Below are positions 21,099-30,401 of a stretch of DNA of 64,000 nt, one piece after another. The translations under genes and the position numbers were made by a program. The first letter of the stretch is position 1, and each line of letters starts with the position of its first letter. This DNA is from SXTU01 sp964496695 (GTDB taxonomy: Bacteria > Verrucomicrobiota > Verrucomicrobiia > Limisphaerales > SXTU01): positions 1 to 64,000 of the forward strand of contig CAZCBE010000003.1 of NCBI GenBank assembly GCA_964496695.1. Direction: 5' to 3'. The notes beneath the pieces are model-generated. The model had not been told where the DNA came from. It did not search any database and worked only from the letters and a program-made list of their open reading frames with translations.

Positions 21099-21839
21099 AT
21101 GAACAAACACATTCTCCTCGCTGGCCTGCTCGTCACCACCATCCTCCTCTCCGGTTGCGAAACCCGGTCCATCTCCGACTCCGGCTACCGCTCCCGACAC
21201 TACGGCTATTACGGCGGCAAATCCGGCCAGCCCAGCTTGGAACTCAACGAACTGGATGTGCTGGGAATCCGCCCAACCGACAAGCCGACTGAAGCCGAGA
21301 TTCGCCACGCTGCCGCCGCGCGCTCGCGGCTTGAAGTGAAACGGGGTGCGCGCGTGATGCTGCTGCAATCCGGCGCACAGTATCCCGATGCCCCAATGGT
21401 GGCCGAGGTGGAGAAGTATTTTGCCGTCACGCCGTTCAGTGGCGTGCCGGCCCAACTCGGCGTGAAGGAGGCGGGCGATGAGTCGCTGTCGGCCCGGTTG
21501 CGGCTGGCAGCGGCGCGGGGCGGCGTTGATGCCATCGTCTGCTACTGGGGCATTTTGGAGTCTGGTCGCGTGGACCATGTGACCAAAACTATTTCGTGGG
21601 TTCCGGTCGTGAGCTGGTTCGCCCCTGACGAGACACAGCAGATGCGCATCCGGCTCAAGGCTGCGGTCGTGGACGTGAAGTCCGGCAACTGGACGATGTT
21701 GACGCCGGCGGCGTTTGAGAACGAGGCGCTGAGCACGCGCCCGGCACGGGAGAAGTCCGACCAGCAGCAGGTGACGAACCTCAAGGCCAAGGGCTATGCC
21801 GCGCTCGCCCAAGACCTGGTTCGGTCGTTGAGCAACTGA
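21099..21839 (+). CDS. Lipoprotein of unknown function
   Basis: The start at ATG 21099 gives MNKHILLAGLLVTTILLSGC, a clear lipoprotein signal with lipobox LLSGC and lipidated Cys20. The 246-residue product then has a Tyr/Gly-rich stretch (HYGYYGG) and an alpha/beta domain with RGARVMLLQSGAQYPDA, GVDAIVCYWGILESG and RLKAAVVDVKSGNW. This resembles Curli-biogenesis/GNA1162-like lipoproteins only in outline and I do not assign it. It starts 24 bp after the nucleotidyltransferase gene and ends 8 bp before the next gene, so the three probably form an operon. Confidence 0.88.
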   Translation: MNKHILLAGLLVTTILLSGCETRSISDSGYRSRHYGYYGGKSGQPSLELNELDVLGIRPTDKPTEAEIRHAAAARSRLEVKRGARVMLLQSGAQYPDAPMVAEVEKYFAVTPFSGVPAQLGVKEAGDESLSARLRLAAARGGVDAIVCYWGILESGRVDHVTKTISWVPVVSWFAPDETQQMRIRLKAAVVDVKSGNWTMLTPAAFENEALSTRPAREKSDQQQVTNLKAKGYAALAQDLVRSLSN

Positions 21840-21847
21840 GACGCGAC

Positions 21848-24800
21848 ATGCTAGTTGACCTCATCACCGCCCGCGACGCCAGCAGCCGCAATGCCTCGCT
21901 CGACGCGCATTGCCGCGACTTGAGCGCGGTTCAATTGCTCGCCGAGTGCGCGGAACTGGATGCCTTCCGCCGCCATTCGGAGAACCTCTACGAGCGTGTC
22001 CGGGCGCTGTTTTTCCTCTACGCCATCCACCGCTTCCACCTGCCGGGGAAGCTCGAAGCCCCAGACCCAAAACGCCAGACCCCATCCCCTCAATCCTCGG
22101 GTCTGATTCCCTTCTCCGGCTACGAGCAGCTCCTTCACCGCCGTTTTGAGGAGGCGATTGACACCTTCCAAGCTGCCCAGTCAGCCGATGGTCCCAGTGA
22201 CGGGCTGTGCTCCGCGCTCGCGTCGGCTTACCATCGGCTTGCCTTCCAAACGCTTGCGGATCAGGTGCGTCGCAGTGTCCGCAGCGTGCGGGGGAACCAG
22301 TGGATGTTCCGGGTGGGCCATCCCGCCGACCAACCGCTCCGTCTGCGCCCTGAACTGCTCCACCGGGCCGCTGACGGCACTTACCCGATCCTCCGCGAAC
22401 TGACGCCGGTGCGCATGGACCTCACGCATTCGGCGTGGAGTGACATCTTCTTTCTCGGCATGGATTTCCCCGAGGGAGCCAAGGTGATCAACGTGTCCGT
22501 GGATCTCGGCATCCACGGGCGGGACGGCGCGCCGCGTCCGCCCGTAAGCGCATGGCTGCGCGTGCTTGATGAGCCGGTGCTGCGCCTCACGTCCGTGGAC
22601 CTGGGAGCGACGGCGGACATCACGGCGTTGTCGGACGTGTTTGATTTTGCAAAGGATTACCTCGGCCTGCTCAAGGCGGCGGTCATTGCGGCGGGCGTGG
22701 TTCCGCCGGGCATTGAAGGCAGCGGGCAGAGTCTGGCCGAGTTGCTCGCGCGCATTGTTGGGCCGGGGCGTGGGTTGGAACTGGTCTCGTGCGTGAACGA
22801 CATTCCCAAAGGGTCGCGCCTCGCCGTGAGCACCAACTTGCTCGGTTCGCTGGTCAGCGTGCTGATGCGCGCCACGGGGCAGGCGACCGGCCATAGTGGG
22901 GCAGGCTTCCAGCCTGCCGCACCGGGCGTCTCGCCCGCGCTGCCTCAGTCAGAGGGAGGACTCAACCAGCCAAGCTTCGCGGGCAAGATGCCCGGGGAGA
23001 CAGGCGCCCCACTTCCCGGGCTTACCGGTGCGCTGGCGGAGGCGGAGCGCCGTATCGTGCTCGCCCGCGCGTTGCTCGGTGAGTGGCTGGGCGGCTCGGG
23101 CGGCGGCTGGCAGGACAGCGGCGGTGTCTGGCCCGGCATGAAGCTCATCGAAGGCGTCATTGCCGGTGAAGGCGAGCCCGAATTCGGCATCTCGCGCGGC
23201 CGCCTCATGCCACAGCATCGGATTCTCAGCCTGGATGACGCTTCCGCCGAGACGCGCAAAAAATTGCAGGACTCGCTCGTGCTCGTGCATGGCGGCATGG
23301 CGCAGAACGTCGGGCCGATCCTGGAGATGGTCACGGAGAAGTATCTCCTGCGTTGCGAAGCCGAGTGGCGTGGCCGGCAAGATGCGCTGCGCATTCTCGA
23401 TGAAGTCCTCGCCGCGTTGAAGTCCGGCGACATCCGTGCGCTCGGGGCCGCCACCACGCGCAACTTCCGCGAACCGATCCAGGCGATCATCCCATGGGCT
23501 TCGACCTACTTCACCGAGCAGCTCATCGAGCGCGTCGGTCGCGAGTTTGGCGATGACTTCTGGGGCTTTTGGATGCTGGGCGGCATGAGCGGCGGCGGTA
23601 TGGGCTTTATTTTTGCCCCGCAGCGCAAGGCCGAGGGCCAGCAGCGGCTGCAGGAGATCATGTCGGCCACGAAGCGCGAGCTGCAGCACGCGCTGCCGTT
23701 TGCGATGGAGCCGGTGGTTTTTGACTACGCCATCAACGAGCGTGGCACCTGGGCTGAGCTCTTGGCGGGCGACACAGCGCTGATGCCGGCGGGTTACTAT
23801 GCGTTGACCGTGCCCAAGCTGCTCCGCACGGACCGCCAGGAACTGCCCTCCGCGCGCCGGGCGGAGCTGGACAAGTTCGCCACCGCCTGCCGCACCAAGC
23901 CCGAGCTGCGGGGCATGGTGCAGACGCTTTTCGACACGATGTTCCCCCGGCTTAAGGAGGATAAGGCCGGCGCGCAAAGTCTGGACGAACTCCTGGCAGC
24001 CAACGGCTTTGACCGGGAAGCCCACGAAGTCATCCGGGCCGATCTAAAAGCCGCGCGCATCGGGCTGGCACAGAATCGCCTGCCGGCCAACACCGGCATC
24101 GAAGACGTGCGGCCAGAAGACGTGTCGGATGTCCGCAGTGAGGCAGGCAAGATGCCTGCCCTACTACGGACTGCTCACGGGCGTGGGCTGGCGGCGCTCC
24201 GCAGTGGTGAGGCCGCTGTCATCACGCTGGCCGCCGGGGCCGCGAGCCGGTGGACCCAGGGCGCGGGCGTGGTGAAGTCGCTGCACCCGTTTTGCAAGCT
24301 GGGGGGACGGCATCGCACGTTTCTCGAAGTTCATCTGGCCAAATCGCGGAAGGCATCCCAGTCAGCCGGCATTACAGTGCCGCATGTGGTCACGACGAGC
24401 TATCTCACCCATGGTCCATTGTCCGAGTTTCTTTCCGCCACGCAAAACTATGGCTACGACGGCACGCTGCTCCTGAGCCGTGGCGCGAGCGTCGGCCTGC
24501 GGCTGGTGCCGACCGCGCGCGACCTGCGCTTTGCGTGGGAGGAGATGCCGCAGCAGGTGCTCGACGAGCAGCAGCAGAAGGTGCGCGATTCGTTGCGCGC
24601 CGCGCTCCTGCGCTGGGCATCCTCCGTGGGAGAAGCCAGTGATTACCGGGACAACCTCGCGCTTCAATGCCTGCATCCCGTCGGCCACTTCTACGAAGTG
24701 CCGAACTTGTTGCGCAATGGCACGCTTGCGGCACTGCTCCGCGAGCGGCCGCAGCTCAAGACGCTGCTGCTGCACAACATTGACACCGTGGGCGCGAATC

Positions 24801-25342
24801 TCGATCCCACCTTGCTGGGCCAGCACCTGGAGAGTGGGGCGACGTTGAGTTTCGAGGTCATCACGCGCCGGCTGGATGATCGTGGGGGCGGGCTGGCGCG
24901 GGTGGACGGGCGCACCCGGCTCGTCGAGGGGCTGGCCATGCCGCATGAGGAACTGGAGTTTGGCCTGAGCTATTACAACACCCTGACCACCTGGATTGAC
25001 GTGGATGGATTTCTCCGCGCCCTGCATCTCACGCGGGAGGACGTGCTCGCTGGAAATGAAGCGGGCATTTCAGCGGCCATCCGTGCCTTGGCGGCGAAGG
25101 TGCCGACCTATATCACGCTGAAGGATGTGAAGAAGCGCTGGGGCCATGGGCAGGAAGACGTCTTTCCGGTCGCCCAGTTTGAGAAGCTCTGGGGCGATCT
25201 CACGGCGGTGGCGGAGATTGATTCCCGTTTCCTCGTCGTGGACCGGGCACGCGGCCAGCAGCTCAAGGAGCAGGCCCAGCTCGATGGCTGGCTACGGGAT
25301 GGATCAGCAGCCTACGTCGAGCAGTTGTGCGCCTGGGAGTAA
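21848..25342 (+). CDS. Fusion of fucokinase-like GHMP domain and UDPGP-like pyrophosphorylase domain
   Basis: A 1164-residue protein with two halves. The first (about 200-640) resembles the GHMP kinase part of L-fucokinase: IPKGSRLAVSTNLLGSLVS near 318 (a degenerate form of PxGSGLGTSS), GGGWQDSGGVWPGMKLIEG near 418 and LGGMSGGGMGFIF near 577. The second (about 780-1164) resembles UDPGP-family nucleotidyltransferases: ITLAAGAASRWTQGAGVVKS near 793, then LLHNIDTVGANLDP and SFEVITRRLDDRGGG. The order is the reverse of the bifunctional FKP enzyme (pyrophosphorylase first). A 120-bp repeat lies in frame at residues 350-389 and a smaller one at 765-775. The catalytic state of the kinase half is doubtful. 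Confidence 0.85.
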   Translation: MLVDLITARDASSRNASLDAHCRDLSAVQLLAECAELDAFRRHSENLYERVRALFFLYAIHRFHLPGKLEAPDPKRQTPSPQSSGLIPFSGYEQLLHRRFEEAIDTFQAAQSADGPSDGLCSALASAYHRLAFQTLADQVRRSVRSVRGNQWMFRVGHPADQPLRLRPELLHRAADGTYPILRELTPVRMDLTHSAWSDIFFLGMDFPEGAKVINVSVDLGIHGRDGAPRPPVSAWLRVLDEPVLRLTSVDLGATADITALSDVFDFAKDYLGLLKAAVIAAGVVPPGIEGSGQSLAELLARIVGPGRGLELVSCVNDIPKGSRLAVSTNLLGSLVSVLMRATGQATGHSGAGFQPAAPGVSPALPQSEGGLNQPSFAGKMPGETGAPLPGLTGALAEAERRIVLARALLGEWLGGSGGGWQDSGGVWPGMKLIEGVIAGEGEPEFGISRGRLMPQHRILSLDDASAETRKKLQDSLVLVHGGMAQNVGPILEMVTEKYLLRCEAEWRGRQDALRILDEVLAALKSGDIRALGAATTRNFREPIQAIIPWASTYFTEQLIERVGREFGDDFWGFWMLGGMSGGGMGFIFAPQRKAEGQQRLQEIMSATKRELQHALPFAMEPVVFDYAINERGTWAELLAGDTALMPAGYYALTVPKLLRTDRQELPSARRAELDKFATACRTKPELRGMVQTLFDTMFPRLKEDKAGAQSLDELLAANGFDREAHEVIRADLKAARIGLAQNRLPANTGIEDVRPEDVSDVRSEAGKMPALLRTAHGRGLAALRSGEAAVITLAAGAASRWTQGAGVVKSLHPFCKLGGRHRTFLEVHLAKSRKASQSAGITVPHVVTTSYLTHGPLSEFLSATQNYGYDGTLLLSRGASVGLRLVPTARDLRFAWEEMPQQVLDEQQQKVRDSLRAALLRWASSVGEASDYRDNLALQCLHPVGHFYEVPNLLRNGTLAALLRERPQLKTLLLHNIDTVGANLDPTLLGQHLESGATLSFEVITRRLDDRGGGLARVDGRTRLVEGLAMPHEELEFGLSYYNTLTTWIDVDGFLRALHLTREDVLAGNEAGISAAIRALAAKVPTYITLKDVKKRWGHGQEDVFPVAQFEKLWGDLTAVAEIDSRFLVVDRARGQQLKEQAQLDGWLRDGSAAYVEQLCAWE
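22894..23014. repeat. 120-bp inverted repeat element inside a coding sequence, copy C
   Basis: The sequence starts TAGTGGGGCAGGCTTCCAGC and ends in GGCGCCCCACTT, a clear relative of the elements at 5859 and 7474. Here it is translated in frame as HSGAGFQPAAPGVSPAL and following, because the TAG falls out of frame. It lies in the kinase half of the fusion gene, in a region between the nucleotide-binding motif and GGGWQD. Confidence 0.9.
24141..24170. repeat. Short repeat remnant inside the fusion gene
   Basis: GAGGCAGGCAAGATGCCTGC encodes EAGKMPALLRT between the two domains. The GGCAGGCAAGATGCCTGCC core is palindromic and matches the interior of the 120-bp element family (compare GGGCAAGATGCCCGC at about 5939-5953). 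It keeps the reading frame. Confidence 0.65.
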
Positions 25343-25348
25343 CGCCCG

Positions 25349-26086
25349 TTACGCGGGCAGCCCGTCGGGCCAGTGCTCGCTGGGTTCCCAGCCGAGCAGC
25401 GCCTTGGTGGGTTGCAGGTCGAAGCGCGGCAGTTGCAGGTGCTTGCTGGTCGCGTAAACGACTGCGTAGCGAATCGTGAGCGGCGCGCGAACGGCCGCAT
25501 GGAAGAAACGGCCGGCATCACCGGGGCTCAGGTAGAGATCCTTGGCCCAGTCGAGCGCGGAAATCTCCTTTTCCTGGCCCGGGCGCGGACACCAGCCGAG
25601 CCGGGCCGAAATCACGCTCAAGCCGTGCATTTCCGCGTAACCCTGGCCGATGCCTTCGGCCATGACCTTCGCTGCGGCATACCAGTAGCGCGGGGTGGTG
25701 GGCTCCTCCGGGCGGATGGCGAGTTCGGTGCGTTCGCGTTGCCACCAGTTTACCTGCCCGGTGCTGGCCAGCACGAGCCGACGCGCGCCCGCGAGCCGGG
25801 TGGCTTCCATGACGTGGTGCAGACCGATGATGTTGTTGGGCAGAATCTCAGTCATGAAGTCCGCATCGTCGGGCGTGGCCGCGAGGTGGATGACGGCCCC
25901 GGCTCCTTCGGCGGCTCGACGGACAGCGTCGGCGTCCGTGAGGTTGCCCACCTGCGAATCGGCGAGGCCGGGGGTGGGCACGCGGTCAAAGCCGCGCACC
26001 GGTTCGCCGCGCGCCACGAGTTCTTTCACGACGGCCTGGCCGACACGTCCGGCGGAGCCGGTGACGAGGATCAAATCAGAGTTCAT
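25349..26086 (-). CDS. NAD-dependent epimerase/dehydratase (extended SDR)
   Basis: The 245-residue protein starts MNSDLILVTGSAGRVGQAVV, with the Rossmann motif TGSAGRVG, and has DLxxxD-type NLTDAD, VIHLAA, and the catalytic YWYAAAK (YxxxK) preceded by LASTGQVNWW. This matches short extended-SDR sugar-nucleotide epimerase-like proteins. I set the start at 26086 because the upstream extension of the frame is low-complexity and repeat DNA. It converges with the fusion gene, 6 bp apart, and its substrate is unknown. Confidence 0.92.
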   Translation of the reverse strand: MNSDLILVTGSAGRVGQAVVKELVARGEPVRGFDRVPTPGLADSQVGNLTDADAVRRAAEGAGAVIHLAATPDDADFMTEILPNNIIGLHHVMEATRLAGARRLVLASTGQVNWWQRERTELAIRPEEPTTPRYWYAAAKVMAEGIGQGYAEMHGLSVISARLGWCPRPGQEKEISALDWAKDLYLSPGDAGRFFHAAVRAPLTIRYAVVYATSKHLQLPRFDLQPTKALLGWEPSEHWPDGLPA

Positions 26087-26173
26087 GGGTGTGTTGCGAA
26101 CGTGGTCGAAGTCGCGGGCTTGGTAGTGGAGCGCCCGGGCAAAGTCCACTTTGAAGTGGGGCGTGGGAAGCGT

Positions 26174-26210
26174 AGGGTTAGGTTCAGGATCAGGATTAAG
26201 AGCAGGCAGG
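26174..26210. repeat. GGATTAAGAGCAGG repeat
   Basis: The run GGTTCAGGATCAGGATTAAG and AGCAGG in the divergent gap between the epimerase gene and mnmA matches a family seen as an inverted pair at 62369-62451. The remainder of the 242-bp gap must hold the divergent promoters, which I could not pinpoint. Confidence 0.6.
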
Positions 26211-26328
26211 ATGAAGCCATCCCTGCTCATAATCCCGTGAGAGAGCATTGTCCGCAGCGTCTGCGTTCCGCCGGTTCCTGCCTTCCGCCCGCTTTACACC
26301 TTGGCCACCCGGACCTACCTTCCGCCGC

Positions 26329-27414
26329 GTGTCAGAGACGACTAAGACGCGGGTGATGCTGGGCATGAGCGGCGGGGTGGATTCCTCTGCGGCGGCGGCC
26401 TTGCTACAGTCGCAGGGCTTCGACCTGGTGGGCGTGACGCTCAAGCTCTGGCCGCAGGACTGCGTGAACCGCGCGGAGGACAAGTGCTGTGGTCCGGAAG
26501 CGGTGAAGGACGCCCGGGCGGTGGCGCATCAGTTGGGAATCCCTTACTACCTCGTGGATGAGTCGGCGGAGTTTCAGAAGCAGGTGATCGCCTACTTCGC
26601 CGAGGAATACAAAGCCGGGCGCACGCCGAACCCCTGCGTGATGTGCAACGAACGGCTCAAGTTCGGCACGCTCCTGCACCGCGCCGACCAGCTTGGCGCG
26701 CAGTTCATCGCCACCGGGCACTTCGCGCGGACGGAGAAGTGCGGAAATAGCGGACGCACCCTGCTCAAGCGCGGCCGTGACCCGCGCAAGGATCAGAGCT
26801 ATTTCCTCTTCTCGCTCAAGCAATGGCAGTTGGAACGCACGATGTTCCCGCTCGGCGACAAGACCAAGGCGGACACGCGCGACCTGGCCCGCGAGTGCAA
26901 ACTCAAGACCGCCGAGAAGGAGGAGAGCATGGAGATCTGCTTCGTGCCGGACAATGACTACGGGAAGTTCCTCGAACATGCCAAGCTGGCGCAACGGCAT
27001 CGCGGCGACATCGTGGATGTTCACGGGCGCAAGCTCGGGACGCACGAGGGCATCGAGTTTTACACCATCGGTCAGCGCAAGGGGCTGGGGCTGTCCTCGC
27101 CCAAGCCGCTCTACGTCATCGAACTGGATGCGGCAAACAACCGGGTGATCGTGGGCGACGACACGATGCTGGACCGGGATGAATTCCGGGTGGAGCGCTG
27201 CAACTGGATCCCCTTTGAGACTCCGCCTGTAGCCATCGAGGTGACGGCGAAGATTCGCTACAACCATCCCGGCACGGCGGCCACGGTGACGCCAACGCCC
27301 GATGGCGGTGCCAGGGTCAAGCTGCACGAGGCGCAACGGGCCATCACGCCGGGGCAGGCGTGCGTGTTCTATCAGGAGGACCTGGTGGTCGGGGGCGGGT
27401 GGATCACCCGATAG
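26329..27414 (+). CDS. mnmA: tRNA-specific 2-thiouridylase MnmA
   Basis: MnmA thiolates uridine 34 of tRNAs for Lys, Glu and Gln. The 361-residue product has the PP-loop GMSGGVDSS, TLKLWPQDC, the first catalytic cysteine region NPCVMCNERLKFG, the second in MEICFVPDNDYGKFL, and FYTIGQRKGLGLSSP, all diagnostic. I prefer the GTG at 26329 (VSETTKTRVMLGMSGG), which places the PP-loop at the usual distance from the N-terminus; a TTG at 26248 would add a non-conserved Pro-rich stretch. Confidence 0.96.
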   Translation: MSETTKTRVMLGMSGGVDSSAAAALLQSQGFDLVGVTLKLWPQDCVNRAEDKCCGPEAVKDARAVAHQLGIPYYLVDESAEFQKQVIAYFAEEYKAGRTPNPCVMCNERLKFGTLLHRADQLGAQFIATGHFARTEKCGNSGRTLLKRGRDPRKDQSYFLFSLKQWQLERTMFPLGDKTKADTRDLARECKLKTAEKEESMEICFVPDNDYGKFLEHAKLAQRHRGDIVDVHGRKLGTHEGIEFYTIGQRKGLGLSSPKPLYVIELDAANNRVIVGDDTMLDRDEFRVERCNWIPFETPPVAIEVTAKIRYNHPGTAATVTPTPDGGARVKLHEAQRAITPGQACVFYQEDLVVGGGWITR

Positions 27415-27416
27415 TC

Positions 27417-28199
27417 TCAGCGACCGGTCAAGTCGGTGGGAGGCAGCGGCGGGGAGTCGCCGCGGGCGACCGCCTCGCGGGTGACCGCCCGGTTCACTTC
27501 AATCGCCACGGTCTGGACCACGGGATCAATATTGGCCGCCGGCGGGGGAGCCGTCTGATTCTCGGAGGTGGTGAGGGGGATGCGGACCGGTCGTTGGATC
27601 TGATTCGCCCCTGGGATCACGGCAGGGCCGCCGGTGGGTGCTGTCATCGGTGTCGCAGTCGGTCCTCGATAAGCCGGCACCGGAATGCTCGGAGTCGGAA
27701 TCATGCTGCCGCCGGGCGTTGGCGGGGTCGGATTGGGATGGCCGAGGGGCACGGGCACGCCGGGGGCGGTCATGACGGCTGGCGTGGCGGAGGCCTTCAG
27801 TCCGTCTTTGTCGAAGGACATGGTGCGCTCCTCACCGGAGATTTTCACCCGGACTGTGCCCGCCTTGACGTTGATACCGTCGGCCAGGACTTCGAGAGTG
27901 CCCTGCCGCTGGCCTTCCGAGAGGCTGAGATACTCGGGCGAGGGCTTGCCGGGAATCTGATTCACGAACATCGCGCGCGGCGGGTTGAAGAGCGCGGTGA
28001 TGCCGCTGAGCTTGTAGTTGGTGGGCGTGACGGTTTCGGCCGGCGGCGGTGGCGGAGCAGGAGGTGGGGGAGGGGGCTTCAGGCCAAATGGGTTCCGTTC
28101 GAGGATCACTTTGTAATCCCCGACCGCGTCGGCGTGGGCGGTGAAGGCGGCGCAGCCAACCGCGGCGATCAGCAATCCCAATGGTGTCGCGAGTTTCAT
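27417..28199 (-). CDS. Secreted proline-rich protein of unknown function
   Basis: The 260-residue product starts with a signal peptide (MKLATPLGLLIAAVGCAAFT, ending AHA). Next come YKVILERNPFGLKP, a run of prolines, a small beta domain (YKLSGITALFNPPRAMF, GTVRVKISGEERTMSF) and a long Pro/Thr-rich C-terminus. The NPFGL segment followed by a small beta domain resembles GspC/PilP-like secretion or pilus-assembly proteins, but this is only an outline similarity. It converges with mnmA, with only 2 bp between the stops. Confidence 0.85.
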   Translation of the reverse strand: MKLATPLGLLIAAVGCAAFTAHADAVGDYKVILERNPFGLKPPPPPPAPPPPPAETVTPTNYKLSGITALFNPPRAMFVNQIPGKPSPEYLSLSEGQRQGTLEVLADGINVKAGTVRVKISGEERTMSFDKDGLKASATPAVMTAPGVPVPLGHPNPTPPTPGGSMIPTPSIPVPAYRGPTATPMTAPTGGPAVIPGANQIQRPVRIPLTTSENQTAPPPAANIDPVVQTVAIEVNRAVTREAVARGDSPPLPPTDLTGR

Positions 28200-28423
28200 T
28201 TCGTTTCTCTGTCTGCTGGCTTCAACACCAAGTAATGTAGCTGGTTGCGCGGAATGTGGCAATGGGGAGTGATTTTGGAACGGTGGGATATGGGCGCATT
28301 CGCGGGCGCCGCCTCGGTGGTTCGGCACGCCGGGCAAGCGAGGACGCTTGCGATACGGCCGGCCAGAGGCCGGCGCTACGGAGGGCCGGCGACCTCGCTG
28401 GCACGGAATGGTTGCGCGCCACC
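28200..28423. repeat. REP-like GC-rich repeat in a gene gap
   Basis: At about 28330-28384 lies GGGCAAGCGAGGACGCTTGC followed by GGCCGGCCAGAGGCCGGCGC, a near-copy of the elements at 556-603, 42000-42108 and 43498-43593. No gene is seen in the rest of the gap. Confidence 0.65.
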
Positions 28424-30034
28424 TTACTTGCCCGCCGCCTCGCTGAACTTCTCCAAGTCCGCGAAATTCCTCTTCCAAGTGGTATACATGATGCCGGTCA
28501 CGCCGGGGAGGTCCTTGCCGGCCGCCAGCCACTCGCGGATTTGCTCCGGCCTGGCATCGTAATATCCGGCGATGACCTGCTTGTGGCCACGGTCGGCAAA
28601 GAACTTGAGGCTCTCCGCGCGCTTGCCGAAATACCACGGGACGATGCTCACGTCCTTGTCCAGGCCCTCCCACGAGCCGCTCAGGTCGCCCCGCACCAGA
28701 TAGTAGTCGCCGGTGCTCCTGGCGTTGTGGTTGGGGTCGAACATGTCACTCCAGACGAAGATGCGTCCGCCGGGGTTGACCTCGCGGAGGATCTGCACGC
28801 AGGTGCGGGCGTTGTCGGCAAGGATTTGGCCGGGAGTCAGGTTCCGGCGCTGGCAGGCGGCGCACCAGTTCAGGCAGCGGATCTCATCGTGGCTCATCAT
28901 GTAGCTCTTCGCACCCCAGGCGGCGTGGACGCGCCGGGCCTCGTCGCGGAGCAATTCAACCGTCTTGGGCTCCGACGGGCAGACCATCACCTGGCCCTCG
29001 TGGACGGTGACGACGTGATGGAAGGACACGCGCAGACGAGTGCCGTCGGCCAGCTTCGTCTTGATCACCGGCGGTTCGTGCCAGACCTCGAACGCGCCTT
29101 TCCACGGCACCGTGCCGGACTTCGGGTCCGCCACTGGCTCAAAATCCCGGCCTTCGACGAGTTCGGTGCCGTCCTCACGCTTCACGCTGAAGGGCGCGCC
29201 CGGGCGGCGAACCAAGTTCACCAAGGCGGTCTCTTCCAGCTTCGCGTCATCCCACCAGAGGGAACCCGTGGAGCCGCCCCAGCAGCCGAGGTAGAGCGTC
29301 GCCTCGGTCTGATCGAGGGAGTTGAAGACGATGTGATGGGTGGTCCAGTCCTGGGTGGGTTTGTGGCCGAGGTCGGCGTGGTTGAGGGAGAGCTTGCCGG
29401 CGAGGAGCTTCACCTCGGGCTTGCCGCGGAAGTCCAGGGTCTTGACGCGGACGCTGATGTGATACTGGCGGAACGGCGTGAGCTTGAGTTTCTGCGAGAT
29501 GCGGGAGTTCGCGCCTTTTGGGTCGGTGACGCGGAGCGCGCCATTTTCGGGCACGAGGTTGTCGTCCTTCCAAGCCCAGAGCTTGAGGTTGGTCATGTCG
29601 CCGCCGCGCAGGTCGGCGGGGGAATCTTTCACCACCCGGGCCACGCCGCCTTGCACCACGAAGAGGGCATCCTTGGCGGGGAGCGCTTCGGCGAGATTGG
29701 GATCGTGCCAGAGCATTGCCTCGGAGTAGCCGATGTTGAACAGCGCGGGGATGATCTCCAGCTTCGTCTCGACGGCGAGGCGCTTCATGCGCGTGACGTT
29801 CTGGTGGTAGCGGGGGATGACGTCGCCCAGCTTGGCGGACTTGGAATCGGCGAGCAGCACGCCGGTGTAGCCGGCCTTGGCGGCACGACGGAAGAGCGCG
29901 TCGGCGTCGTCCACGTTCTTGTCCACCTGCAGGTTCGTCTGGAGATACACCCAGCGGTCGGTGAGTTCGGCGGCGAAGGCGCGTGGGGCCAGCACCGAGC
30001 AGGCGACGAGGCACGTGGCCAGGAGTGATTTCAT
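28424..30034 (-). CDS. Secreted putative glycoside-hydrolase-like protein
   Basis: A 536-residue protein with a signal peptide (MKSLLATCLVACSVLAPRAF). The N- and C-terminal parts look like one TIM barrel (AGYTGVLLADSK, IIPALFNIGYSEAM, and later YMMSHDEIRCLNWC, GRIFVWSDMFDP, VIAGYYDARPEQIREWL). A carbohydrate-binding-like beta domain is inserted around residues 150-270 (FRQYHISVRVKTLDF, LYLGCWGGSTGSLWWDD). SHDEI and SDMFDP resemble active-site strands of GH20-like barrels. I cannot name the family or substrate. Confidence 0.82.
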   Translation of the reverse strand: MKSLLATCLVACSVLAPRAFAAELTDRWVYLQTNLQVDKNVDDADALFRRAAKAGYTGVLLADSKSAKLGDVIPRYHQNVTRMKRLAVETKLEIIPALFNIGYSEAMLWHDPNLAEALPAKDALFVVQGGVARVVKDSPADLRGGDMTNLKLWAWKDDNLVPENGALRVTDPKGANSRISQKLKLTPFRQYHISVRVKTLDFRGKPEVKLLAGKLSLNHADLGHKPTQDWTTHHIVFNSLDQTEATLYLGCWGGSTGSLWWDDAKLEETALVNLVRRPGAPFSVKREDGTELVEGRDFEPVADPKSGTVPWKGAFEVWHEPPVIKTKLADGTRLRVSFHHVVTVHEGQVMVCPSEPKTVELLRDEARRVHAAWGAKSYMMSHDEIRCLNWCAACQRRNLTPGQILADNARTCVQILREVNPGGRIFVWSDMFDPNHNARSTGDYYLVRGDLSGSWEGLDKDVSIVPWYFGKRAESLKFFADRGHKQVIAGYYDARPEQIREWLAAGKDLPGVTGIMYTTWKRNFADLEKFSEAAGK

Positions 30035-30401
30035 GCCACGAGGTTAGCGGGCAAGGGGAGCGGGTTCAACTTGGATGGGGCCAAGCTGAGACTGTCCCGA
30101 ATGCAGGGCCGACACATAAAACGGAACAAGGACTGACGAATGGGGACTGACGAATGAAGGCCAGGGAGTAAACCTGCTTTCCATGCCTCGTTTTCATTCG
30201 TCAGTCCCCGTTCGTCAGTCAAAGTCATTCTTGGCCGGTTGTTGAGCGCCTCCGCCAGCGGACATTCATCGGCTGCTTCCGCATGGATTTCCTCTGGCTG
30301 TTGATGCGCCAGCCCAACTTGGGGACTGCTGGTCCCGTAATTTTGTCCATTGGCGGCCGAGGTGAATTGCTCCAAGCTTCCCGCATCAAATACCTGTTGC
30401 C
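30035..30401. repeat. Intergenic region with a 28-bp inverted repeat
   Basis: No gene is evident. Arms at 30131-30158 and 30193-30220 differ at one position when reverse-complemented; each arm is itself a double unit (GACTGACGAATGGGGACTGACGAA is cut here to its core GACTGACGAATGGGGACTGA). The 34-bp loop is not conserved with other repeats here. The gap lies between divergent genes, so promoters for both must be in it. Confidence 0.65.

Noticed and set aside
28256..30028. A 590-codon plus-strand frame opposite the glycosidase-like gene
   Set aside because: It has no signal peptide or motif and is a GC-driven shadow of the minus-strand gene, which has a clear signal peptide.
30031..30375. A 114-codon minus-strand frame between divergent genes
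   Set aside because: It runs through the 28-bp inverted repeat and has no gene-like features.
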